This document shows, piece after piece, positions 34,478 to 45,020 of a DNA stretch of 64,000 nt. The position numbers were made by a program, and so were the translations under genes. Source of the stretch: Chelonoidis abingdonii (Eukaryota > Chordata > Testudines > Testudinidae); the NCBI RefSeq assembly GCF_003597395.2, contig NC_133769.1, forward strand, positions 175,315,956 to 175,379,955, given 5' to 3'. Under the pieces are notes generated by a model. The model saw only the letters and a program-made list of their open reading frames with translations, was not told the origin of the DNA and ran no database searches. Numbering within the stretch: the stretch's first letter is position 1; the number at the start of each line of letters is the position of its first letter.

Positions 34478-34560
34478 AAAATAAATAAATAAATAACATC
34501 TATTAGTAATAGACCAGAGTGGTATTACAAATTGAAAAATAAAATAAAATAAAATAAAAA
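34478..34560 (+). repeat. (AAAT)n and (AAAAT)n microsatellites
   Basis: AAAT repeats at 34478-34496 and AAAAT repeats at 34535-34560, separated by 38 bases of non-repetitive sequence. Confidence 0.9.
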
Positions 34561-36274
34561 CACTTGTCCACAGTCAAAATATTTAGCCTTTTCGCAAATT
34601 TGAACCATTAGCCTATTGCTGATGAAAACTGTCATTTTAGACTATTTAATTTTAGAGAGCACAGAGGCAACAAAACTAGAGGAACATATTGAACATGGGG
34701 CTGTCGTGCTAAAGAGAACTGAGTTATGCGCGCCTCCTACAAAAACTCTCTGCATGAGTAGGAGGCATATTTGATGAGTGTAACTTGAAAACCAAAGTAC
34801 TGACTTATGCATTAGTGTAGCTGCAAGCACAGGTTAGGAGTGAACAGATACACATAAAAAGTTAAATATGGGTAAGGGAAAATACTCATTATGACCCTCA
34901 TAAGAATGAAGCCTTATTAAAGATTTTTTGGTTATAGCTCATTGACCCTGAAGTAATTAGCATTAAACATCATTTAGGGAAATTGCTAATCTATGGTATC
35001 TGACATGGCAAAAGACTTCATTCAAAGCTTTTAGATTCAGAACTTTCCTTTGAAAAACTGTATGATATTTAAAATCTGCTGGCAAGTAACCCATATACTG
35101 AAATAGATCCCAAGGGTAATGGAGCGTTGGACAGGACTTCCAACTCCATGGCAAAACCAGGCTATAAAGTCAGTTTTTGGCTATGTCTACACAAGCACTT
35201 ATGTCTGTACAACTTATGTTGCTCAGGACTGTGAAACACTCCACATCTAATGGTCACTACCATAAAACAATTATCTCATACTTTAAGTAAAATTGTGATA
35301 GTGTATGTAATAGTCTTCAGTGATAATCTTTGACAAATTCAGATATATAAATTATGGTCACTGCATCTGAATGCTTTAGAATTAACAAACAAAATTAGGG
35401 TTACAGTTTGGTCCTTGGGCAAAACTTCAGAGCTGAGTAATGGTTATTTTATCCAAAACCATTCATCATTCCTAATAGTTCCCGATAAGTTAAAGAATTC
35501 GAAAGGGGGAATCAATTAAAACAATTAAAAAGCAAGGTCAGTCTGACTTGAAGACTTCATGGTGAGCCTACTGGTGTTAAAACTATAAACCCAGTCATAG
35601 ACAAAAACTGAAGTAATTGTAATTGTTTGTCACTAACAAAGAGAAGATGAATGCAACTATATTATCTCCTTAAGGCTTATCTCATTGCCCCATCATATTT
35701 GGAGTACTTCACTTCCATCACAGTCTTCAGGAGTCCAAGATTCATCTAGATGATGTGTTTCAGATAAATACGATCAGAAAAAAATATACAGCAACAACAA
35801 TAGAAATATCTAATTTTAGGGCTTCAACTAGGTTTTCAGAAGGGCTTTCTCAAAAACTATAAAAGGTTTCTGGGAATAGGTCTCTTTTACTTTTGAGACT
35901 AGTAAACCTTAAATCCTAGTTCTACTGACATCAAAAGCAAAACTCCCATTTTCTTTAATGACACCCACATTTATTCTCAATGTTGAAAGATGTTAAAATA
36001 TCAGCAGTACTGATTTTCCATTTTAATTCACCAGAAAACTAAGAGCAAATATGAGATTTATCAGAAACCAGAACTGTTTCCAGGTCCATACCACAGTGAC
36101 TCATAGGAAGTTTGATGGTTTTATTGTTGTTTAGACTAACACATTAAATTTAAAAATGTTATTTCAAAAAATTTAAATGTTACTGTTGGAGAAAGCAATT
36201 CAGTTGATTCCATGGAGACAGATTTTTCTACGTCTTCTTACTGATGTTTAATGAAGGCTTTTATCAATGCTAAT
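34561..36274. other. AT-rich non-coding DNA with MITE scraps
   Basis: 35179-35252 (GGCTATGTCTACACAAGCAC then TGTTGCTCAGG) is the left end of an hAT-like MITE. 35920-35975 (CAAAACTCCCATTTTCTTTA) resembles the palindromic amniote MITE class. The rest is unrecognised. Confidence 0.4.
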
Positions 36275-36420
36275 CTAAACTCAGATTTTCCAAAGTGACT
36301 AATGATATTTGGATGCCCAATTTTAGTCATCTTTAAGAGGCCTGATTTTCACAGGGAAATTCTGAATTCAGACCCATTTAAGATGTTACAAGTTGAACAC
36401 AGAAAATCATTAGTCCCATG
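36275..36420. mobile_element. Palindromic MITE
   Basis: CTCAGATTTTCCAAAGTGAC, TAATGATATTTGGATGCCCA and AAGAGGCCTGATTTTCA, then AGATGTTACAAGTTGAACAC and ATCATTAGTC in reverse, are the arms of a foldback element I know from turtle and other reptile genomes. Confidence 0.55.
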
Positions 36421-36584
36421 TATTACATATTCTCAAGTAAGTTGGTATCAAATTACTTTTTAAAAAAAACTTTTGAAATTGACACAAGTAATGTTTACCT
36501 GATATTTGGACACCACTTAGATTGTTAGGTAGGGAATAATAATAAAAATTTAGATTCTTTAAATACACTGAAATAAATTACAAG

Positions 36585-36690
36585 ACAAGGGCCTGATCCT
36601 GAAAATACATATACATGTAAATAATGACACTCATGTGTGTAATCCTGTTGGCTTCACCAGGAACACTCATGTGAAAGTAAGTATTTAAGT
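36585..36690. mobile_element. Palindromic MITE of the GGGCCTGATCCTG class
   Basis: GGGCCTGATCCTGAAAATAC, then TAATGACACTCATGTGTGTA and AACACTCATGTGAAAGTAAG: the inverted CTCATGTG blocks mark a common amniote foldback repeat. Confidence 0.5.
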
Positions 36691-38867
36691 ATACTTACAG
36701 CATAAGTAGTTGCAGAAGCAGGCCACACAAATAACTTAGCATCATTGTTGTGATATTCAGGACATTTCCCCAAACCATAAAATAAGCTTTTCCACTGAGG
36801 AACAGAGAACAAGTCTGTCTTCTTAAATGTAGGGTCCTGTGAACAACCACATTTCTTTTTTTAAAAAATAGCACCTTTCTCTGACGTACTATACAGAAAC
36901 ACTTGAATGTTGCAGTTGCTGGCTTTATGCAAAGGCCATTTTAAAAAGTTATCCGTGTACCTGGTAGGATTTATCTAGGTTTGATACCTGCAGGGCAAAG
37001 CCTTTTTGTATTATCTTTGACATCTGTACCACATCATTTTCATGTTGGGAAGTGGCAAGCTAATATAACACCATGTCATGACAATGTAATGTCACCAAGG
37101 GCTTGTTTAGGGTCACCACATGTTAGTCCGGATCCTTAGAGGGTAGACATTGGCATTGTCCCATTAAAATCAATGAAGCAATTGAAATTAACCACCTGAG
37201 GAGTTGGTTTTTTGATTTTAGATGTGCAAAGTATGAACAGACTAAACTATTTTAAATTTACGGGAGGAGGTTTGCATTTTATAACACATGAAAAGAGACC
37301 CATTTCCTTTAAAAATATATTGACACTTCCATGCTGGAAATTCTCATACCTTATGGCAGTGAGGAAAAAAAAAACACAAAAACATTTCCAAGCAAAAAAC
37401 GAGCCCATTCTCAGAAAATGGTGGTTTCAAAGCCACATTCCAAACTCAGATATTGAAAGCCCAAAATTGAAACTCTTCAGGCATTTCATGTGAAAATAGT
37501 TATGTTCACAGAAAAGCAAAATTTGATTAGCACAAAAACACTCAAAAGTGAAATAAAATGGCAAAAACGTCTATGCAAAGCGTCCCAGAGAACTTCCCAG
37601 AATGCCACTACATCAGCCCAAGTGGCTGGAAAAGAGTGAAGCTCACCTCTTCCTATGAGTATTAGCTCTCTTTTCCCACCATTTTTCACATGCAACCAGC
37701 TTGTAGGGTGCATTTGAATTGAACTTTCCCTAAAATCAGGGCATGGAAGTAAAACTGCCATGCAGCCCCTAAATTTCAAGTTTATTTCTTGTCCCTCCAT
37801 AGGCTTCAACAAGGCCAGCAGCAAATTAGAAGTCAGAAGATTGAAGAACTTTGAAATATATGTTTAAAACTAATTGTGTTTTCTTAAATAAAACCAAATG
37901 TCATTAATGCTGTATATATAGGTTTTATGTCTCACAGAAACAAGGAAGTATTATGTAGCCTCAAGATAAGCATAAAAATGTGATTCAAAAAGGTCACTTC
38001 TCCCCACCCCAACAATAGCAGAAATAAGCCACTATGTATTATAGAGCAGAAAATGAATAGCACAGGAAAATCCTTTCGAGATCTGCTATAGATTTTCCAA
38101 ATTCATGAGAACTACTATACCAGGTCAGTACCTATATGTATTACTCACCAGGAAAATCAACAAATAAAATTACTACAGTTTACTAATTCAAAGGGTAAAA
38201 TTATATATTGCCACAGCCAATCCAAAAACGCAGGACTTTTTTAGGGTCCCATCAAGATGAATAGCAATTTTGCCACTGACTGCAATGGGACAACAAAGAT
38301 GATACATAATAGCTTGCAAAATAGCTTCAAGCCACAGTTTGTTAAAAACAAATCTGAGTATCGTGCATAACATTCAGAACAATACTATTTACAATCCTGG
38401 AGTCTTCTGCAGGGGATTTCTTGTTCTGGAAGTGAGTTCCATTGATTAACACTATAAAAGTCCCCGTAAAAGTTCCTGTAAAAGTCATCAGGCAAATTTT
38501 TAAATGTAAATTCATTTAAATGTGTCTTCATTTAAAAAGAGATCCCTACAGTTAACATGTAAGTAGACAAGGTTACAAAAGTAAGAGATGGAAGGAATTA
38601 GAACCCTGCTTTAGAGCCCTGCTCAGATAACAGCCAGCCTAAGGTGAGAAAGACAGAAAATTCTCAATGTATGTAAGAATAAATAGACACCACTTCAGCC
38701 CTGAACAAAGTGATCCTGACCATCCAGGAAAATGCAGCAGTCATGCAAAACATCCTAAGTGCCAAGTCATCCAGTGCCTATGGAAATCAGTAGAAATCTC
38801 TCAGTCTTCAGAAGGAGTTGGGTCAGAGTACAATGGCACTATGACAAGCTAGGCAATTAGTAAGAGA
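36691..38867. other. AT-rich non-coding DNA
   Basis: 38240-38300 (GGTCCCATCAAGATGAATAG, TGACTGCAATGGGAC) is a probable scrap of a palindromic MITE. Otherwise nothing recognised. The 112-residue minus frame at 37486-37824 has no domain. Confidence 0.35.
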
Positions 38868-39060
38868 GGAAGAATAGCTGAGTGGCTGGGGTCCTAACCT
38901 GGACTCAGGTTCAGTTCTCTGTTTTGCCACAGATTCCTTGTATAGCCTTGAGCAAATTAATCTCTTTGTGCCTCAGTTCCCCATTTGTAAGATGGAGATA
39001 ACGGTACATAGATGGCTCAAGGATCAGTTCCAAGTTCTCTGTCTATGTGTGATTTATATA
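38868..39060 (+). mobile_element. MIR SINE with tRNA-like head
   Basis: AATAGCTGAGTGGCTGGGGT (A-box region), TCAGGTTCAGTTCTC (B-box region), CTTGAGCAAATTAATCTC, then TGCCTCAGTTCCCCATTTGT and AAGATGGAGATAACGGTAC follow the MIR order from head to core. The 3' part may continue after the provirus at about 43050 (TATAGGGATGTTGTAAGGAT). Confidence 0.85.
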
Positions 39061-39081
39061 TTCAGTAAAAGTCATAGCAAC

Positions 39082-39918
39082 TGTCATAAATAGATAGGTA
39101 AGGTAAGGGTTAAGTTTCTTTTACCTGGAAAGGGTAACCAAACACCTGACCAGAGGACCAATCAGAGAATTGGATTGTTTAAAGTCAGGGGCGGGAATTT
39201 GTATACTCGGGGTCTTTTGGTTTTCTCGGCTGTGAGTAAACAATGTTTCCTAACCCTTTCTTATTTCAATATATACTAAACATCTGTGAGGACAAAGGAA
39301 ACGAAGCAAATTCGCGTATGAGGAGCTTTGGGTTGTATTTACATGTATGTGATTGGTTGGACTGTTTAATCGGGCTATCTTTAAATCAGACTGTTTCCTA
39401 TTTTTATAAGCAAGAGCCTGTATTGATGTTCTCTTATGCAAGATTATTTTTATTTCTTCTTTTTTTTCTATAAGTTTTCTTTTAAACCTTGTGAAAGTTT
39501 CTTTTCTAGTAAGGCAGAGAAGTGAAACCTCTGTATCAGGTACCTGTCTCCCTCACGGAAGGCAGGCACGGGAAGGCAAGCCAAGCTGTTGGTATTTTGC
39601 ATCTCAATTGTCCTGAGGGCAAGAAACTTATCTCTTGGGAGCAGAGAAACCGGTTTCTTGATACTGGCAGGCTAGACCAAGAGGCAAGCCTGGGAGAGGG
39701 GGAAGGGGTTTCTCCCCTGCTTTAAGCATCCAAGGGATTGGAATCTGGGTGTCCCACAGGGAGGGTTGGGGACACCAGAGAGAGGAAAGGGGGATACAGG
39801 CCCCAGCAATTCCTGATCTGGTGGCACCTATCAGATCTAATGGAGATTAAGCTTAGAGAACTTCATGCTAGTACTTCATATTAACTCTAATGTTAATTGA
39901 GGATTAAATACTATGACA
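39082..39918 (+). repeat. 5' LTR of the gypsy provirus
   Basis: 837 bp from TGTCATAAATAGATAG to ATACTATGACA. It contains GGACCAATCAGAGAATTGG (CCAAT region), the block TATAAGTTTTCTTTTAAACC and the G-rich right half. It is a diverged relative of the LTRs at 3259, 6669 and 49005. Confidence 0.92.
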
Positions 39919-40149
39919 TGGTGAGCAGTGGTGGATTATAAATCCAAAGGCCAAGCTACTTATCTTTTTCCTGCTAGGATTAGCATGAGGAAGGGATTGG
40001 GTTTAAAGTGCTAGAGAGAAAGGAATTTTTTTCCTGCTTGCTGTTAGCAGCTTGCATTTTTCCCCCTGCTTGCTCTAGCAGCTTGCTTTGTAGCAAAGTC
40101 ATTAAGACCCATTAACGGTCGTTGGTGAAACAATAGCACTCCCTTTGCG

Positions 40150-40720
40150 AGTCAACTATCCCAGCCACAAGATCGCACACAGGTGAATACAGTTGCTTTG
40201 TGTAGGCAATTGAACCAATCACACAGACAGGTAGCAAACAGGACTACTAAGCAGCTCTCAGAGACAGAAGTCGGCAATTCAGGAACACAACCAGAAGGGC
40301 ACTCCAACACAATAACATAAACACTGAACAAAAACTTAAGGATCTCGAAATAACAAAAGCAGCTGCAATTAAAGCTACAAGAGAACCACTCAACAGGCAG
40401 CACATAAAGGAAACAAGAGAAGAAGAGGCAGCACACAAAGAAAACAAGAAGAAGAAGAGGCAGCCACAAAAAACTCTGGAACTTGAGCTGGCCTACCATA
40501 GAAAACAACAAGAAGAAGAGACAGCCTTCCAACGACCTGCATACAGAGAGGCCCACAGCAGGCCTTAGAGATGGAGCTGGCTAGGCAAAAGGCTCCACCA
40601 CTCCTAACCCTCGACACCAGTTGGGTTCAACCACACCGGAAATTTCCCAACTATAAAGCAGGTGAGGACACAGACAACCTGTCTGTGCGACCAGACACCC
40701 AAGACTGAGTAGTGAACCCG
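40150..40720 (+). pseudogene. gag-like relic of the provirus
   Basis: Plus-strand translation around 40330-40560 is rich in Glu, Lys and Gln (for example RQHIKETREEEAAHKENKKK), a likely coiled coil. About 40620-40690 gives RKFPNYKAGEDTDN, similar to the start of a gag domain of the type FPxYxEGED. Frame changes and stops break it. Its antisense produces the Cys/Phe-rich 134-residue minus frame at 40152-40556, which is not a real protein. Confidence 0.6.
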
Positions 40721-41089
40721 GATTCCCATGTCAACGGCTAAACCAGCCCACAGCACCTCCAGTCCCAGACCGGAACTGAACAGCAACCCCACCAGCACAG
40801 CAAGTGCAACCACCTCTTCAACCCACGCCAGAAAGGGACCAAACGAGCCTGACCACTGGCAGAAGCAACGAACAACCATACCGAAGGAGGCTCAGGCAAG
40901 CCTGAAATACCACCGGTGCACACGGACAGAGGTACACCAGCTACAAAAACAACCCCATCATCTACATCTCTTCCAAAGGGACCAAGCCAAGTCCCCAGTC
41001 TGAGGAAGAACTGGTGTCCCCAGCTTCAAGGAACATTCCAGACTGGCAGAAGCAGAACAGCCTTCAGAAAGCTTGGGTGCGGCACGGAG

Positions 41090-41560
41090 CAACCCACCGC
41101 TCTCAGCTCTTCTGACCGATCACGGTTGGTATACACCAAGGACTTTTATACAAGGAAATTCTTTCTGGTGGACGCCCGAGAGATGGCAGCCGCACAACGG
41201 TTGTGTGTTCCAACTAGTACAGGGGGAAGCTCTCTTAAGCTAGCCATGATCTCCAGTGTCATGCTGGGGTGAAACAACCAAAGACAGGTTGGAGAAATCT
41301 TCTACTGGAGGGGATGGGCAAGGAAGGCCCAGTATGTCCAGTCTTGTGAGGTGTGCCAAACAGTGGCAAAGCCTCAAATCTGGTCCGGGCCCTCTCCAGC
41401 CACCCCCCATCATTGAGGTCCCATTTCAGCAAGTAGCGTGGATATTCTGGGTCTTTCCGACAAAGACACCCAGGGAAAGCAGTACGTATGATTTCATGGA
41501 CTTGGCTACCCGATGGCCAAGACAATGGCTCTAGTAACACACAGCTAAAGCAGTTACCAG
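41090..41560 (+). pseudogene. Gypsy integrase relic
   Basis: Across two frames: FYWRG, then VQSCEVCQTVAKPQ (zinc-binding half, about 41335-41372), then PPPIIEVPFQQVA (about 41400-41440), then DFMDLATRWP (about 41490-41518). These are the CxxC part of the H2C2 zinc finger and the first part of the integrase core as found in Ty3/gypsy elements. The histidine half is degraded. At least two single-base frame changes are needed to follow the match. Confidence 0.82.
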
Positions 41561-41619
41561 GCCCTAACAGACATTTCGCCAGGTAGTGGGCCTTCTGATA
41601 CTGGTCAGTCAGTGAAAGG

Positions 41620-41826
41620 ATGCTATGCATTGTGTATGCCTGGAAAAGCTACGCCATACATTTGGAATGGCGGTTCCAGCTACAAATTGACCATGCTGCG
41701 CTAAAGTGGCTTCATACAGCCAAAAGAAACAACCAAAAATCTTCTTCGTGGAGTCTAGCTCTCCAAGGGTTGATTGTCAAATCACACATTTCAGGAGTTC
41801 CAAAAACACTGGTTAAACCTTGCTGA
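41620..41826 (+). pseudogene. Gypsy RNase H end of the polymerase, out of order
   Basis: One open frame gives RFQLQIDHAALKWLHT followed by WSLALQGLIV and HISGVPKTL, the C-terminal end of gypsy RNase H (TDHxALxWL, RW.L.LQ.F, H..G..N..AD). In intact gypsy elements this comes before integrase; here it follows it. Confidence 0.82.
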
Positions 41827-41957
41827 AGATGTTGAAGTCTGTACTGTGCATGCTTTATTTCTATGTGCAGTGTTGTATTCCTCTGTTGTTTTAGAGTTCT
41901 AGGTAGAACTCACCTAGAGTTCTAGTGAAACTTTCTACTGTCGGTGATTTGGGGGGG

Positions 41958-42952
41958 GGTCATAATAGATAGTAAGGTAGGGTTAAGTTTCTTTACCTGG
42001 AAAGGGTAACCAAACACCTGACCAGAGGACCAATCAGAGATTGGATTGTTTAAAGTCAGGGGCGGGAATTTGTATACTCGGGTCTTTTTGTTTTCTCGGG
42101 TGAGGAAACAAGGTTTCCTCCTAACTCCTTCTTATTTCAAATATTATACTAAACATCTGTGAGGACAAAGGAAAAGGGAAGCAATGCGGCTCATGAGGAC
42201 TTGTGTGTACGAATGATGTGGATGGTGTGTCTTGTTGTTTCTCAGCTGTGATTAACAGCTTTCTCTAACTGCATCTATCTCACAGTTTCTCCTACACATC
42301 TGTGAAGTACAAAGAACCCCAAAGCAATTCGGCTTATGAGGCTTTGGGTTGTATTTACATGTATGTGGATTGTTGGACGTGTTTAATCGGCTATCTTTTT
42401 AAATCAGACTGTTTCTTCCTATTTCTTATAAGCAAGACTGTATTGAGTTCTTAATGCAAGATTATGTTTTATATTCTTCTTTTTTTCTATAAAGTTTTCT
42501 TTTAACCTTGTGAAAGTTTCTTTTTCTAATAGGCAGAGAAAGTGAAACCTCTGTATCAGTACCTGTCTCCCTCACGGGAAGGCAGGCACGGGAAAGGCAA
42601 AGCCAAGCTGTTGGTAATTTCTGCATCTCAATTGTCCTGAGGGCAGAGACGTTATCTCTTGGGAAGCAGAGAAACCGGTTTCTTGTACTGCAGGCCAGAC
42701 AAGAGCAAGCCTGGGCAGGAGGGGGGAAGGGGTTTCTCTCCTGCTTTAGCATCAAGGATTTGGAATCTGGGTGTCCCACCCAGAGGAGGGTTGGGACACC
42801 AAGAGAGGAAAGGGGGGATCAGGCCCCTACAATTCCTGATCTGGTGGCAGCTCTATCAAGATCTAAGATGGAGATTAAAGCTTAGAGAACTTATGCTTCG
42901 TCACTTCATATTCTGAACGTCTATGTTCAAATTGAGGATTAATACTATGACA
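41958..42952 (+). repeat. 3' LTR of the gypsy provirus
   Basis: 995 bp. It starts with a damaged GGTCATAATAG and ends AATACTATGACA. It aligns with the 5' LTR throughout but is 158 bp longer, because one segment around ACATCTGTGA(G)G...CAAAG...GCTCATGAGG occurs twice (about 42142-42198 and 42294-42350). Most differences from the 5' LTR are single-base gaps rather than substitutions. Confidence 0.92.
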
Positions 42953-42957
42953 GCAAC

Positions 42958-44039
42958 CCCTGAAAACATAACAGTCCCCTGCATCACTTGCAGCAGATAT
43001 TATTTTTGAGTCACAGGATATTATGTTGATGCTCAGACATGACAGCGATTCTACTTTATAGGGATGTTGTAAGGATAAATACATCCAAGATTATGACGCA
43101 CTAAGGTACGATCGCAATGGGGGCCATATAAGACTCTATATGCCTGCGTGCTTACACATTATTGCACCACATATCAGTTTTCCTACTACCAGCATAGGAA
43201 TGACTTAATATAAGTGTGTTACTTCCTGTGCACCTCATTTATCTTCGGTATATTCCATATACTTCACTGTTTACCCATAGCGTGCCAATCAAAAATAAAT
43301 TATTAGGATAAAATCAGATTTATTTCTCTCTATAATGCGAGTCCCCTACAGATATTTACCAATATAGACTGGGACTTTAATCTCTTCCAAAAGCAAATCT
43401 CTTGTGATGTCAGTTAGCTGTTTCCCTGTTAAAAAAGACAATCTGAGCATCTGGGTTCACTTTTCCTTTTAAAATTCAGTTGTTCAACAGAAACACCACC
43501 AAGAGCAGATTCATTTGAAGAAGAGAGAGAACAGATTTTAACCAGAGGAACCATGATCTTTGAAGATGACATTTGTATACCATATACTCATGTTTAACAA
43601 GGATAAAGGACAGACAATAAGGAAAGCTAAAGTGCAAATGTAGCGAGGATTATTATAATAAAGAGCTAGAACAACAGCATTAACCACTAGGTTTAAAAGA
43701 GCTACCCCTCTGCCACCACCATTAGAAAAGACAGCATGGGCTCAGATACCTCTGGTTGGATTCAACATATCAGTGAGCAATTATGTGTTAGAACAGAGCT
43801 TAAGAATGGTTCTAAATTAATCAATTGCTGACATAATTGATACAAATTAATCAATATATCAAAAGAAAATGGAGACAACTTTTGATGTTTAGTACCATCA
43901 ATTCTTGAGCTATGAACTTACAAACACATGCTTTGCAAAGCCCAAATTGTCTTCATTAATTCTACCCAAGGAGCTCGTTGTTAGGCTACTAAAGAGTAAA
44001 TTAAGGTGTAACTTAGACTGATCAAGTATATATATTCAA
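42958..44039. other. Non-coding DNA with possible MIR continuation
   Basis: 43050-43110 (TTATAGGGATGTTGTAAGGA, TAAATACATCC) looks like the 3' part of a MIR, perhaps the one interrupted by the provirus. Otherwise nothing recognised. Confidence 0.4.
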
Positions 44040-45020
44040 GCCAGCACTTTCACTCAAGTGGAATGCATTTTCACAGAAAATTTGAAAAACAAATGGAGTG
44101 GTAGCTATGGAAACTCTGACTAAACTCTCAAAAAAGCAGCTGTCTCTACATTCCACCTGAGCCACCACCACACAAAGTGTCTAAATGTCACTTTCTGCAG
44201 CACAAGTCTCAGGCATAGGAGTTCCTGAAATATCTTGGAGTGGTTCTGGATCATAGCTTCACATACCACCATCATTTGACAAGACCACTACCAAAATAAA
44301 GATGAGGAATAATATCACCCAAACACAAACTGAGAACAGTTGGGGAACAGACACTCACATCTTTCAGACAGCCATCTTGGCCCTCATCTTCTCAGCAACA
44401 GAATATCGTGTGCCAGTATGGGGAAGTAGTATACAAATGAAAATTTGTCAGGGTATAGTTGAATACTTCTATGAAAATTGTCATGGGAGTTTTGAAGTCA
44501 ATACTGACTGCTTATTTTCCTATCCTCAGGCATCTGATCACCACCCCTCTGAAGACTGTTGGCATCCTTTCATCTGCGAGAGACAGTGGGAATTGCAGCC
44601 TATGATGTAGATGGTTTTCAATGTCTCATGTGACTGAGTAGTCCAATCTGAGACTTGCATGATCTTTGGCAGTTATTGCAAATAGTACATTGGTTGGGAG
44701 CTGCTTGTTTCCTATAGGGTTTTTTTCTCTTCAAGCTGTAGAAGGTGGCTTCTGTCATGGACTTTGATACCTGATGGAGACGATGGCGCCACTTGTTCTG
44801 AAGAGAAGAAGCAATAATATGAGAATATGACTCTATGATAAAAAACCCAGACTCGTCCATTTCTGAATATCTCTGACCCCACCTCCAAACAGCATTAGAA
44901 CCTCAAACAGGTGTGGAGATTAACTACTACATACATGGAAAAATGAAGGATGGCCCAATATGTGAATATGGAGAGGACATCCAAATCAAGGAACATTTAG
45001 TGAACTGCTGCTTCTAATTG
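44040..45020 (+). mobile_element. Decayed non-LTR retrotransposon (jockey-superfamily-like)
   Basis: Plus-strand translation with many breaks shows STFHLSHHHTKCLNVTF (about 44135-44190), NSWGTDTHIFQTAILAL (44329-44380), then SATEYRVPVWGSS (44388-44430), the LRTAxLALVYSxAEYCxPVW region of the polymerase C-terminus. Further on comes GPICEYGEDIQIKEHLVNCC (about 44955-45015), the CxCGxxxQTxEHxxxxC tail. The order fits one LINE polymerase of a clade I cannot name surely. A piece at 44618-44860 lies in the opposite orientation. Confidence 0.6.
44618..44860 (-). pseudogene. C2H2-like tail of a LINE ORF, inverted segment
   Basis: An 80-residue minus-strand frame ends TICNNCQRSCKSQIGLLSHM with HRLHQVSKSMTEATFYSLKR upstream. 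The CxxCxRxCxSxIGLxSHxR motif is a known C-terminal feature of some vertebrate LINE proteins. It sits inside plus-strand LINE relics, so this part seems inverted or comes from a second copy. Confidence 0.55.

Larger units (their letters stand above)
39077..42957 (+). mobile_element. Ty3/gypsy-type provirus, internally deleted, with target duplication
   Basis: Two direct LTRs (39082-39918 and 41958-42952) enclose a 2-kb interior. The target duplication GCAAC is perfect: 39077-39081 before and 42953-42957 after. Right after the 5' LTR comes TGGTGAGCAGTGG, a plausible primer-binding site beginning with the expected TGG. A nine-G tract (41951-41959) just before the 3' LTR is a plausible polypurine tract. 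The interior holds gag-like, integrase and RNase H relics, too short for a full element of 4-5 kb. The integrase type and 5-bp duplication point to a metavirus-like (gypsy) element. Confidence 0.88.

Noticed and set aside
40152..40879. Cys/Phe/Leu-rich minus frames that look like membrane proteins
   Set aside because: They are the antisense of Glu/Lys/Gln-rich gag-like sequence (GAA/AAG read backwards gives TTC/CTT).
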